DNA from: Spirochaetaceae bacterium
GTDB taxonomy: Bacteria > Myxococcota_A > UBA9160 > UBA4427
DNA: 64,000 bases
Assembly: GCA_020632655.1 (NCBI GenBank)
Contig: JACKFD010000002.1
Span: 62,001 to 126,000, forward strand
Direction of reading: 5' to 3'
In this document: positions 24,180 through 32,632 of the stretch, piece by piece
Layout of the letters: each line of letters starts with the position of its first letter
Numbering within the stretch: the first letter of the stretch is position 1
Program-made: the position numbers and the translations under genes
The notes under the pieces: generated by a model
Told to the model about the DNA's origin: nothing
Databases searched by the model: none
The model's input: the letters and a program-made list of their open reading frames with translations, nothing else

Positions 24180-25124
24180 TTGTCCGAGGATCCGTCGCGT
24201 CGGTTCCGTGCCTGGATGTACCTCGTGCTGCCCTTCACGCGGCTCGAGCTGCCGGGTTGGGGCGCGCTCACCCGCATCGCAGGCATCCAGCTGCCCTGGT
24301 ACGACCGGAGCTGGCGGGACGCGGGGATGCGGACGTGTCGCGGCAAGCTGCACGGCTACCGGATGGAGCTGCGGCTCGCCGACTGGTCCGAGCGGCTCAC
24401 CTACTTCCTCGGCCGCTACTACGAGCTCGGCGTACAGGAGACCGTGCGCGGACTGCTCCGACCCGGCGATCGCTTCGTCGACATCGGGGCGAACATCGGG
24501 ATGATCACGCTGCTCGGTGCGAGCGCCGTCGGCACGCGCGGACGCGTCGACAGCTTCGAGCCGAACCCGGAGGCGCTCGAGGTGCTGCGCCGGCACATCG
24601 CGCTGAACGACATCCAGCACGTCCGCCTCCATCCGATCGGCCTCGCGGACGCGCCCGGGCAGCTGACGCTCAACCTCACCTCGGACCATACCGGCACGGC
24701 GACGCTGACGGAGGTCGATCCGAGCGAGATCCGGCGACGCGTCGAGGTCGAGATCGCCGTGGGCGACGATCGACTCCTGTCCGATCCGCAGCCCGTGCGG
24801 CTGATCAAGATCGACGTCGAGGGCTTCGAGCTCCAGGCCTTGCGTGGACTGCGCGGGCTCCTCGAACGCGACCGTCCCTTCCTGATCACCGAGTTCGTCG
24901 CCGAGACCTACGACGATCCCGACGCGGGCTTCGCCGAGCTGGTCGCGCTGCTCGGGCCCCTCGGCTACCGGCCCCATGGCATCCACACCCGGCGTCGACG
25001 GCTGCGCCACGGCCTCCACCTGACGACCCTCGATCCGGCGCGCGCACCGCGGGACTACCCCGAGCTGCTCTGGGCGCGACCCGAGGATCTGCGCACGTCC
25101 TCCCTCGTCGCGGTGCTCGACTGA
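24180..25124 (+). CDS. FkbM-family methyltransferase
   Basis: 314 residues from TTG 24180, chosen because GGAGGT lies 4-5 bases upstream; GTG 24168 is also in frame. The SAM-binding core is typical: LLRPGDRFVDIGANIGMITL near residues 90-109, RVDSFEPNPEALEVLRRHI near 120-138, and LIKIDVEGFELQALRGLRGL near 205-224, with FLITEFV after it. FkbM enzymes methylate hydroxyl groups of sugars or polyketides; this member could modify a surface glycan or lipid. The stop TGA overlaps a CTG codon of the MtgA frame, so the two genes are probably translated from one message. Confidence 0.88.
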   Translation: MSEDPSRRFRAWMYLVLPFTRLELPGWGALTRIAGIQLPWYDRSWRDAGMRTCRGKLHGYRMELRLADWSERLTYFLGRYYELGVQETVRGLLRPGDRFVDIGANIGMITLLGASAVGTRGRVDSFEPNPEALEVLRRHIALNDIQHVRLHPIGLADAPGQLTLNLTSDHTGTATLTEVDPSEIRRRVEVEIAVGDDRLLSDPQPVRLIKIDVEGFELQALRGLRGLLERDRPFLITEFVAETYDDPDAGFAELVALLGPLGYRPHGIHTRRRRLRHGLHLTTLDPARAPRDYPELLWARPEDLRTSSLVAVLD

Positions 25125-25189
25125 GGCGCGCCGCGCGAAGGAAGGGGCAGCGGCGCGGGGCGGCACGATGGCGAAGGCTCCGCCGCTTC

Positions 25190-25870
25190 GTGCTCTTCGC
25201 GATCGCGGCCTTCCTCGGACTGAGCTTCGTGCCCGTGGCCCTGCTGCGCTGGCTGCCGCCGCCGACGACGGCCTTCATGATCGTGAGTCGCTTCGCGGAC
25301 CCCGCGACGGGACGGGGCTGCGAACGCGTCGCCTACGACTGGGTGCCCTGGCGCGAGATCGCCCCGAGCCTGCCGATCGCGGTGCTCGTCGCCGAGGATC
25401 AGCGCTTCCTCGAGCACGACGGCTTCGACTTCGACGCGATCGCCGATGCCGTGCAGGATCGCCTCGACGGGCGACGTCTGCGTGGCGCGAGCACGGTCAG
25501 CCAGCAGGTCGCGAAGAATCTCTTCCTCTGGCCCGGCCGCAGCTTCGTGCGCAAGGGACTCGAGGCCTGGCTCACGGTCTGGATCGAGGCGCTCTGGCCC
25601 AAGCGCCGGATCCTCGAGGTGCATCTGAACGTCGCCCAGTTCGGTCCCTGCCTCTTCGGCGCGGAGGCCGCGAGCCGGCGCTTCTTCGGACACGGGGCAG
25701 GCGCGCTCGGTCCCGATCAGTCGGCGCTGCTCGCGGCGGCGTTGCCGGATCCGGCCCGGCTGCGCGTCGACGCGCCAGGACCCTTCATGCGCGAGCGGGC
25801 GCGGCGGATCCGGCGCGAGATGCGATGGCCCGAGGGTCCTGCCTTCCTGCAGGGTCTCGAGGCGCGTTAG
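25190..25870 (+). CDS. mtgA: Monofunctional peptidoglycan transglycosylase
   Basis: Given here as 226 residues from GTG 25190; the true start is uncertain. A CTG at 25121, overlapping the FkbM stop codon, would add 23 mostly Arg/Lys residues before the membrane helix and give the usual MtgA length (about 249). The GT51 domain is intact: AVLVAEDQRFLEHDGFD (catalytic Glu), RGASTVSQQVAKNLFLW, RKGLEAWLTVWIEALW and KRRILEVHLNVAQFG. The protein polymerises lipid II into glycan strands at the inner membrane. Its stop overlaps the stop of the convergent amidohydrolase gene by 4 bp. Confidence 0.9.
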   Translation: MLFAIAAFLGLSFVPVALLRWLPPPTTAFMIVSRFADPATGRGCERVAYDWVPWREIAPSLPIAVLVAEDQRFLEHDGFDFDAIADAVQDRLDGRRLRGASTVSQQVAKNLFLWPGRSFVRKGLEAWLTVWIEALWPKRRILEVHLNVAQFGPCLFGAEAASRRFFGHGAGALGPDQSALLAAALPDPARLRVDAPGPFMRERARRIRREMRWPEGPAFLQGLEAR

Positions 25871-27618
25871 GCCGATCGCTGCGAACGGAGGGCGCGCGCG
25901 AGGCCGCCGGGACGCGCCTCCGTCTCTTCGCCGCGCAGCCGCGTGGGCTCGCCCCCCACGAAGGTCGCGAGCCAGCCCCGCGCGCCCTGCACGAAGCGCT
26001 TCGCCCCGGCCGGCAGGTCGCGGACGAGGCGCGGCCGCTCGAGCGAGAGGAGCGCGGGGTCGAAGACGTTCAGGTCGGCGCGCAGACCGGGGGCGAGGCG
26101 TCCGCGGTCGTGGAGTCCGAGCAGGCGCGCGGGCTCGTCGGTCAGGCGATGGACCATCCACTCGAGCGGGAAGCCCGGTCCGCGGCTCCGGTCTCGCGTC
26201 CAGTGGGCGAGCAGGAAGGTCGGCACGCTCGCGTCGCAGAGCAGCCCGACGTGTGCGCCGCCGTCGCCGAGCCCCAGCAGCGAGCAGGGGTGGGCGAGCA
26301 TCTCGCGCGTCGCCGAGAGGTCGCCCTCGTGGTAGTTCGCGACGGCGTAGAGCAGGATCGTCCCGCCGTCACCTTCCACCAGCCGGTCGTAGAGCACCTC
26401 GAGTACGGAGACGCCGCGAAGGTGTGCCTCGGCGGCGAGGCTCTTCCCGGGCCCGGGCTCGTAGTCCGGCGGATCCTCGAGCGGGAAGATGCGCTCGCCC
26501 TCGAAGCGGAAGAGGCTGGCGAAGGGATCCTCGGGCGGCGCGGGCTCGGCGACCTCGTCGAGGATGCGTCGGCGCAGCGAAGGATCCCGCATCCGCGCTG
26601 CACGCTCCGCGACGGGGAGGCTGGTGATCGCGCGGTAGCCCGGTCGGTATTGGAAGGGATGGACCGCATCGAGACCGAGCAGCACGGACTGCATCCGACC
26701 GAGGGTCTGGGGGCGCAGCATCACCCCTTCGGCGGCGGCCGAACCGGCCGCCGCGTAGACCCGTCGCCAGGCATCCGGCGCCGCGTCGAGCTGGGCGAGT
26801 CCGAAGCTGACCGGCCGGCCCGTGCGCGCCGCGAGATCGCGCATCCAGGCGACCTCTTCGTCGAGGCGCTCGGGCTCGTCGCCGGCGCTGCCGCGGAAGG
26901 AGAGCTCGAGCAGCCCCTCGCCTCGGCTCGCGAGCACGTCCGCGAGCGCGTGCGTCTCCGCATCCTCGGCGAAGCAGCAGGGCGTGGGGCGGCCGCGGTC
27001 GTCGCGATCGGTCCGGCTGCGCGAGGTCGAGAAGCCGAGCGCCCCCGCGTCGAGCGCCGCCTCGAGCGCCTCGCGCATCACGCCGATCTCGCTCGGCGTG
27101 GCCGTGTCGGCGTAGGCCCGCTCGGCGCCCAGGGCGAAGAGGCGGAGTGCGGCGTGCCCGACGAAGGCGCCGACGTCCACCGAACGCGGCAGCTCGGCGA
27201 TCCGGTCGAGGTACGAAGGATGGTCCTCCCAGCGCCAGTCGAGGGCCGCCGCCAGGGACTCTCGCGGAATGTCCTCGACCCCGCCGAGCAGCGCCGCGAG
27301 CACTCCGCGATCCTCCGCCCGGACCGGCGCGAGGCCGAGACCGCAATTGCCGACGACGACCGTCGTCACGCCGTGCTCGTTCGACGGCGTGACGGCCGGA
27401 TCCCAGAGCACCTGCGCATCGTAATGCGTGTGGAGGTCGACGATGCCCGGCATCACGACCGCGCCGTCCGCGTCGAGGGTCCGCCGTGCTGAACCGGCAT
27501 GACGTCCCCCGACCGACACGATCCGCCCCGCCTCGATCGCGAGGTCGCCCACACGGGGCGGCGTCCCCGTTCCGTCGCAGATCTGCGCGCCCCGGATCAG
27601 CCAGTCGACCAAGGCCAT
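25867..27618 (-). CDS. Amidohydrolase family protein, N-acyl-D-amino-acid deacylase type
   Basis: 583 residues from ATG 27618, with GAGGGAGGG directly upstream. The metal-dependent hydrolase core is clear: GIVDLHTHYDAQVLWDP carries the HxH-x-D Zn ligands near residues 65-70, VVVGNCGLGLAPVR follows, and LLGLGDGGAHVGLLCD near residue 470 gives the Asp/His pair. The C-terminal beta-sandwich holds GRLAPGLRADLNVFDP, typical of the class. Relatives cleave acyl groups from D-amino acids or related amides; the exact substrate is not set. It is convergent with mtgA (4-bp stop overlap). Upstream it is preceded by the long secreted dehydrogenase gene on the same strand, with a degenerate repeat between. 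Confidence 0.88.
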   Translation of the reverse strand: MALVDWLIRGAQICDGTGTPPRVGDLAIEAGRIVSVGGRHAGSARRTLDADGAVVMPGIVDLHTHYDAQVLWDPAVTPSNEHGVTTVVVGNCGLGLAPVRAEDRGVLAALLGGVEDIPRESLAAALDWRWEDHPSYLDRIAELPRSVDVGAFVGHAALRLFALGAERAYADTATPSEIGVMREALEAALDAGALGFSTSRSRTDRDDRGRPTPCCFAEDAETHALADVLASRGEGLLELSFRGSAGDEPERLDEEVAWMRDLAARTGRPVSFGLAQLDAAPDAWRRVYAAAGSAAAEGVMLRPQTLGRMQSVLLGLDAVHPFQYRPGYRAITSLPVAERAARMRDPSLRRRILDEVAEPAPPEDPFASLFRFEGERIFPLEDPPDYEPGPGKSLAAEAHLRGVSVLEVLYDRLVEGDGGTILLYAVANYHEGDLSATREMLAHPCSLLGLGDGGAHVGLLCDASVPTFLLAHWTRDRSRGPGFPLEWMVHRLTDEPARLLGLHDRGRLAPGLRADLNVFDPALLSLERPRLVRDLPAGAKRFVQGARGWLATFVGGEPTRLRGEETEARPGGLARALRSQRSA

Positions 27619-27691
27619 CCCTCCCTCGCGTCGGGTCCGCCGAGCGTCGGTCGGGCTCGTCCTGGCGTCAAGCGCTCGGGTCGGGCCGGCG

Positions 27692-27779
27692 TCGAGCGCG
27701 TCTGCGTCGCGCGGACGGCGTGGGGCGTCAGGTGCGCGCGCGTCGAGCGGACTCGGCGTGGCATCGAGCGCGTCTGCGT
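27692..27779. repeat. Degenerate direct repeat around the 27728 stop codon
   Basis: The 16-mer TCGAGCGCGTCTGCGT occurs at 27692-27707 and at 27764-27779, 72 bp apart. The second copy is inside the last codons of the secreted dehydrogenase gene and the first lies just beyond its stop (27728). It looks like an older, partly eroded duplication of the gene end, similar to the clear cases at 7442, 32369 and 35181. Confidence 0.4.
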
Positions 27780-30616
27780 TGCGCGCCCGCGAGGCCGAGC
27801 AGCGTGCCGAGTGCCGCGAGCTCGAGGAGGACCGGCGAGGGTTCGGGGACGGCGACGACCGCGCTCGCACAGTTGTTCGACTCGTCGCCCTCGGCGACGT
27901 GGTCGAGCGCGTCGGCGCAGGCGATCCACCAGTAGTCGCCCGGTGCGCTCGCGAGCTCGGCGGGTACCCGTGCGTCGGACTCCGTGCAGGCTCCGGTGGC
28001 GGTGCCGCCGAGCGCCCCCACGAAGCAGTCGCCCATCGGGATGTCGTCCACGTCGAGCGCGTCGTCCGTCGAGAGGTGGAAGCGGATCTGCGAGGGCGTG
28101 GCGGACAGCGCCCCGTCGTTGCGCACCTGGGCCGTCAGGCCGAGGACGTCCCCTGGATCGACCCGCGCCGGCAGCGTCGCGATCGCACGCAGCTCGGGCA
28201 TCTGGTCGGGATCGCAGGGATCGCCGAGCGAATCACCGTCCGTATCCGTCTGCGCGGCGTTCGCGACGGCGGGACAGTTGTCGCTCGCGTCCTCGACGCC
28301 GTCCTCGTCGGAGTCGAGGCTCGGGCTGCCGGAGATCACGTCGAAGAGCACGCCATCGATCCAGTCCGCCAGCAGGCTCGTCGCCGCGACGTCCGGCACG
28401 AGCGTGCCCCGGGCCATGCGCACGGACTCGTCGGTCGACTCCGTTCGCAGCGAGAGGATGCTGTTGCCGTGGTCGCCGGGATCGATCAGCCGCGGCGCCG
28501 GCAGGCCGAGATCGCCGCGGATCGGCGCGCGGCCGATCAGGTTCATCTCGCCGAGCAGCACGTCCGCGCGCAGGTTCATGTCCGTCTGTCCCGCCCCGGG
28601 CTGATGGCAGTTCGCGCAGTTGGTCGCGAGGTAGGAGCGCGCGCGATGGGCGAGGGAGGCGCCCGGATCATCGAGGGGGGCGAAGCGGGCGTAGCTGGCG
28701 GGGTCGCCGATGTCGGAGTCGAAGAGGCCGATGCAGTTCCAGGCGTGGAGCTGATTGTCGGTCACGGCGGCGTAGTCGAAGTCGCCGTTCAGCTGCGCCG
28801 TCTCGACGCCGAGCACGCGACCCGCCGCGGCCGAGTGACAGACGAGGCAGTCCGAGGGAGAGGGGAAGATCCAGGTCTGGGATCCGCCCCCGGCGAGGGA
28901 GACGTCGTCGCGGCGGCCGTCGAGCAGCAGCGAAGCGCTCGTCCCCGCGGCGTTCCAGCGATAGGTGAACCCGACCCAGCGATCCGTCTGCCTGAGCAGC
29001 ACCCGCGTCTCGAGCCGCTTCGGAGAGGTACCCGGCTGCTCGAGCTCGAAATGCTTGACGAGCGCCGTACCGATCGGGAACGACCAGTCGTCACGATTGC
29101 GGAAGACGATCTGTTCGTCCCCCGGAAGCGCGATCCATCGACGCTTCAGCGCGCCATCGCTCCACAAAGGCGACTCGACGCCGTACTCGATCACGCCCGG
29201 CGCGGGCGTCAGGCTCGCGACGTCCGTGAAGAGGCCCGTCTGCGAGAGCTGCGTCGGGAAGTCACCCGTATTCGAGGGATTGCCGCCCGTGAAGCGGACG
29301 AGCGACGGGAAGGAGTAGCTCCAGGTGTAGAGCTCCCCCGCCTCGTCCTCGCCGAAGGAGCCGAGTCCGTCGAAGGTGTCGAGCCGCGTCTCGAATACGC
29401 CGAGCCCGGTCTGGGGGTCGCGGGTGACCCGATCCCAGGAGAACACGCGACCGATCGCGTCGCCGAAGACGTACTGTCCGTGCAGCGAAGCGAGCGGGCC
29501 GCGGTAGACGTAGCCGCCGATCACGGCGATCCCGGGTCCGCCCGTCGCGTACTCGAGGTCCGGGCGATGCTGCGAGGGATCGCAGCCGGTCGGCGTGAGC
29601 GGCAGCGTGCCCTCGCAATCGGGCCAGCCGAAGTTGCGGCTCGCGGGCGGGCCCGCCGGGACCCAGTTCACCTCCTCGCGCTCGGAGCTCCCGACGTCGC
29701 CGATCCAGAGGTCGCCCGCGCTCTCGCGATCGAAGGAGAAGCGCCAGGGATTGCGGAAGCCGTAGAGCCAGACCGGATTGCCGAAGGGGTTGTCCGGCGG
29801 GATGCCGGGCTCGAACTCGGTGCCGGAGTCGACGTCGATGCGCAGGATCTTGCCGCGCAGGCTGCTCGTGTCCTGGGGCAGGTCGAGGCGGTCCTGGTCG
29901 CCGACGGCGATGTAGAGGTAGCCGTCGGGTCCGAAGGCGAGCATCCCGCCGTTGTGGTGATCGACTTCGCCGGGGCGCTCGATCTCGAGCACCACGAAGG
30001 CCGAGCTCGGGAGCGCGCGGGTGGGATCCTGCGGATCCATCTGGAAGCGCACGACCTGCGCGCAGCGCGCATAGCGGTCGCAGCGGTTCGGCAGCGGCGT
30101 CATGTGCACGTAGAAGTAGCCGTTGCTCGCGAAGTCGGGATGGATCGCGAGACCGAGGAAGCCCTCCTCGGAGAACTGGTCCTCGAGCCAGGACTCGACG
30201 TCGAGCACGAAGACGAGATCGTCGACCGTCGCGTCGGGGCGATTCGGGATCGACAGCACGAGGCCGCGGCGCTCGAGAATGAAGAGGCGGTTGCTGCCGT
30301 CGGGAGGGGCGGTCAGGAAGGTAGGCTGGAAGATGCCCAGACTGTTCCAGATCGGGAACGGATTCTCGACGGCGAGGCTCTGCTCGACGAGGGAGCCCTC
30401 GAGCGGGAGCGCGTGGCCCGCGAAGGGGATGCGCGTCGTGAGGCCGCAGGTCTGCTGGGCGCGGACGGGGCTCACGGGCAGCGCGAGGAGCAGGCTCGCG
30501 AGGAGCGCGAGGCCCTGCGCCCGACGCCGCACGCCGAGTGTGCGGACGAGCGCGGGAATGAGAGGAAGCGGGCGCGGGGGGAGGCCGCGAGGGCGGAGGC
30601 GGGGGTGGTTCGGCAT
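27728..30616 (-). CDS. Secreted PQQ-type dehydrogenase/di-heme/CARDB fusion with PEP-CTERM tail
   Basis: 962 residues from ATG 30616. A signal peptide is cleaved near residue 53 (LALPVSPVRA). Residues 60-430 are a GSDH/sorbosone-dehydrogenase propeller: EEGFLGLAIHPDFASNGYFY, EVDHHNGGMLAFGPDGYLYI and NPWRFSFD. A cytochrome-like region with CLVCH (about residue 589) and CANCH (about 665) follows. Next come thrombospondin type 3 Ca2+ repeats (SDEDGVEDASDNCP, DTDGDSLGDPCD, near 775), then a CARDB domain of the extracellular type (about 800-915). The end, VPEPSPVLLELAALGTLLGL with QRRRARC, is a PEP-CTERM anchor. It should oxidise a sugar or alcohol outside the cytoplasm and pass electrons to its own hemes. 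The domain order is unusual; a fused redox enzyme held at the envelope is inferred. Confidence 0.85.
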   Translation of the reverse strand: MPNHPRLRPRGLPPRPLPLIPALVRTLGVRRRAQGLALLASLLLALPVSPVRAQQTCGLTTRIPFAGHALPLEGSLVEQSLAVENPFPIWNSLGIFQPTFLTAPPDGSNRLFILERRGLVLSIPNRPDATVDDLVFVLDVESWLEDQFSEEGFLGLAIHPDFASNGYFYVHMTPLPNRCDRYARCAQVVRFQMDPQDPTRALPSSAFVVLEIERPGEVDHHNGGMLAFGPDGYLYIAVGDQDRLDLPQDTSSLRGKILRIDVDSGTEFEPGIPPDNPFGNPVWLYGFRNPWRFSFDRESAGDLWIGDVGSSEREEVNWVPAGPPASRNFGWPDCEGTLPLTPTGCDPSQHRPDLEYATGGPGIAVIGGYVYRGPLASLHGQYVFGDAIGRVFSWDRVTRDPQTGLGVFETRLDTFDGLGSFGEDEAGELYTWSYSFPSLVRFTGGNPSNTGDFPTQLSQTGLFTDVASLTPAPGVIEYGVESPLWSDGALKRRWIALPGDEQIVFRNRDDWSFPIGTALVKHFELEQPGTSPKRLETRVLLRQTDRWVGFTYRWNAAGTSASLLLDGRRDDVSLAGGGSQTWIFPSPSDCLVCHSAAAGRVLGVETAQLNGDFDYAAVTDNQLHAWNCIGLFDSDIGDPASYARFAPLDDPGASLAHRARSYLATNCANCHQPGAGQTDMNLRADVLLGEMNLIGRAPIRGDLGLPAPRLIDPGDHGNSILSLRTESTDESVRMARGTLVPDVAATSLLADWIDGVLFDVISGSPSLDSDEDGVEDASDNCPAVANAAQTDTDGDSLGDPCDPDQMPELRAIATLPARVDPGDVLGLTAQVRNDGALSATPSQIRFHLSTDDALDVDDIPMGDCFVGALGGTATGACTESDARVPAELASAPGDYWWIACADALDHVAEGDESNNCASAVVAVPEPSPVLLELAALGTLLGLAGAQRRRARCHAESARRART

Positions 30617-30879
30617 GGATCTCGGGGGCGGGCGTCCTGGGTGGGTCTCCGTCCGGGCCCGATCGGTGACGCGTGTCGAGGGCTCGCGGGGGCGCGTTCG
30701 GCGAATCTAGCCCCCGTCACGATGCGCGGGAGGTGGCGGAGGTCACTCGATCGGGGGCTGCACTTCTCTCGCGACGTCCGGATTTTCGACGACGAAACGA
30801 AATCGGGCGTGATCGGGGCGCTCGCCGGGCCTGCGTGCCGGGCGGGGCGGCCCAGCCGGCTGCACTAGACTGCGCCGTC

Positions 30880-31281
30880 ATGCCCACACCCCACGAGACG
30901 ATCGAGCGATTCTTCCCCGCCATGTTCGCCGACGATCGCGAGACCCTCGCCGGTCTCGTCACGGACGACATCGAGTGGCACGCGCCGCCCTTCGCCGCGA
31001 AGGGCTTCGGCGAGCTGCGGGGGCGCGAGCGCATCCTCGACTTCCTCTGCGGCGCCGGAGACGCCTACTACCAGCCGGGCTCCTTCTCGCTCGAGAAGGA
31101 CGTGCAGGCCGTCGAGGGCGATCGCGCCGTCGTGATCGCCCAGCTGCATGCGCGGACGGCCCGCGGTCGGCCCTACTCGAACCGCTACGCCTTCGGCTTC
31201 CGTTTCCGCGAGGGGCGGATCTGCGAGGCGTGGGAGCTGCTCGACTCGGTGCATTTCCAGAAGCAGCAGGCGGCGGAGTGA
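30880..31281 (+). CDS. SnoaL-like / NTF2-fold protein
   Basis: 133 residues from ATG 30880. The sequence fits the SnoaL-like polyketide-cyclase/NTF2 fold: TIERFFPAMFADDRETLAGL, then VTDDIEWHAPP, GRERILDFL, VEGDRAVVIAQLHART and FREGRICEAWELLDS. The pocket residues are not diagnostic, so catalysis cannot be claimed. Small proteins like this commonly bind or isomerise hydrophobic substrates such as steroids or polyketides. It precedes an MDR-type reductase gene by 73 bp on the same strand and may be co-transcribed. The 264 bp upstream hold no gene. Confidence 0.82.
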   Translation: MPTPHETIERFFPAMFADDRETLAGLVTDDIEWHAPPFAAKGFGELRGRERILDFLCGAGDAYYQPGSFSLEKDVQAVEGDRAVVIAQLHARTARGRPYSNRYAFGFRFREGRICEAWELLDSVHFQKQQAAE

Positions 31282-31354
31282 CGCCGGGCGGCGCTCCGTC
31301 GGGGCGTCGTCGCAATCCGATGCGCGGGCGCGGTCGGGCAGGAGGAGCGGGACG

Positions 31355-32413
31355 ATGACGAAGACGATGCAGGCCTGGGTCGTGCACGAGAAGGGATTGC
31401 CGCGGGACGTGTTCAAGTGGGAGGCGTTTCCGGAGCCCACGCACGAGGCGATGTCCCGGCTCGCGATGGACATCGAGGGGCTGCGCGAGCGACGCCCCGG
31501 CGAGCCCGCCTGCGAGCATTACGCCTTCGTCCGCGTGCTGGCGGCAGCGCTGGCGACGCCGGATCTCACGATGGCGACCGGCGAGTATCCCGTTCCGATC
31601 CCGCGCCCCTACGTCTCGGGTCAGGAGGCGGTCGGCCTCGTCGAGGAGACCTCGCCCGGTCTCGAGCATCTCGTCGGCAAGCGCGTCATGGGCTTCACGC
31701 CGCAGCCCTTCGGCAGCTTCGCGAGCCTGACCGTGATGGCGCCCCCGACGCTCTGGGAGGTGCCCGAGTCGATGAGCGACGAGGAGGCGGCGGGCTTCGT
31801 GATCCCGGCGCATACCGCCTATCACGCGGTGCATCGCCGCGGAAAGGTCCAGGCCGGCGAGACCGTGCTCGTGCTCGGCGCGGCGGGTGGCGTGCCTTCG
31901 TCGGCGGTCCAGCTCTGCGTCGCGGCGGGCTGCCGCGTCATCGCCGTCGCGGGCGGTGCCGAGAAGGTCGCCTTCGCCCGCGAGCTGGGTGCGCACGTCG
32001 TGATCGACCACCGCGAGGAGGACTTCGTCGCGGCGGTGGAGCGCGAGGTGGGCGAGCACGGCATCGACGTGATCGTCGACTTCGTGCAGGGCGAGCCCGG
32101 ACGTCTCGCGCGGCCGCTGCTGCGGGTCGAGGGGCGTCATCTGCTCTGCGGCCACGCGGGCGGGCTGATCCCGATCCATCCGAGCGAGTTCTACGTCCAG
32201 AACTGGACACTCGTCGGCGTCTGCATGGGCTCGGGCTACGGCCCCGAGCTGATGCAGATCGAGCAGAAGGCCCACGACGACCTGATGGCACTCGTGCGCG
32301 AGGGCCGGTACCGCGCGACGACGAGCCGCGTGATCGGCTTCGACGAGATTCCCCGGGCGCTCGAGGACCTGACCGAGCGGCGGACCTTCGGCCGCGTCGT
32401 CGCCCGGCCCTGA
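31355..32413 (+). CDS. MDR-superfamily quinone/alcohol oxidoreductase
   Basis: 352 residues from ATG 31355, with GGAGGAGCGG upstream. The GroES-like N-terminal domain (YVSGQEAVGLVEETSPG) is followed by a Rossmann domain with GETVLVLGAAGGVPSSAVQL near residues 170-189. The usual structural zinc cysteines are absent, so it belongs to the zinc-free quinone oxidoreductase branch. It should use NADPH to reduce a quinone or enoyl substrate. The 3' end, from the codons for LTERRTFGRVVAR through the stop, is duplicated twice more downstream in tandem (32369-32491). Confidence 0.88.
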   Translation: MTKTMQAWVVHEKGLPRDVFKWEAFPEPTHEAMSRLAMDIEGLRERRPGEPACEHYAFVRVLAAALATPDLTMATGEYPVPIPRPYVSGQEAVGLVEETSPGLEHLVGKRVMGFTPQPFGSFASLTVMAPPTLWEVPESMSDEEAAGFVIPAHTAYHAVHRRGKVQAGETVLVLGAAGGVPSSAVQLCVAAGCRVIAVAGGAEKVAFARELGAHVVIDHREEDFVAAVEREVGEHGIDVIVDFVQGEPGRLARPLLRVEGRHLLCGHAGGLIPIHPSEFYVQNWTLVGVCMGSGYGPELMQIEQKAHDDLMALVREGRYRATTSRVIGFDEIPRALEDLTERRTFGRVVARP

Positions 32414-32491
32414 TCGAGCGGCGGACCTTCGGCCGCGTCGTCGCCCGGCCCTGACCGAGCGGCGGACCTTCGGCCGCGTCGTCGCCCGGCC
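32369..32491. repeat. 41-bp tandem repeat, three copies, at the end of the MDR gene
   Basis: Copies at 32369-32409, 32410-32450 and 32451-32491 differ only at the fifth base (C, T, C); a fragment of a fourth follows. The first copy codes for the last residues of the oxidoreductase, and each copy boundary regenerates CTGA containing the stop codon. Because 41 is not a multiple of 3, the extra copies add no residues to the protein. Confidence 0.93.
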
Positions 32492-32632
32492 CTGATCGCG
32501 CGCGAGAACGCAGGGGTTCCCGACCCCGAGCCCCTTCGGCGTCGGCCGCCCCGCGCGTTTCCGCGAGCGCGGGTGATCGTCCCGTCCGTCCGGTAGTGTC
32601 TGCCCGGGCGCGTGAACGGACGGAGCGGGGCC

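Noticed and set aside
21957..25166. A 1069-codon leftward open frame opposite the BON, MscS and FkbM genes
   Set aside because: Same reasoning: antisense shadow without recognisable protein features.
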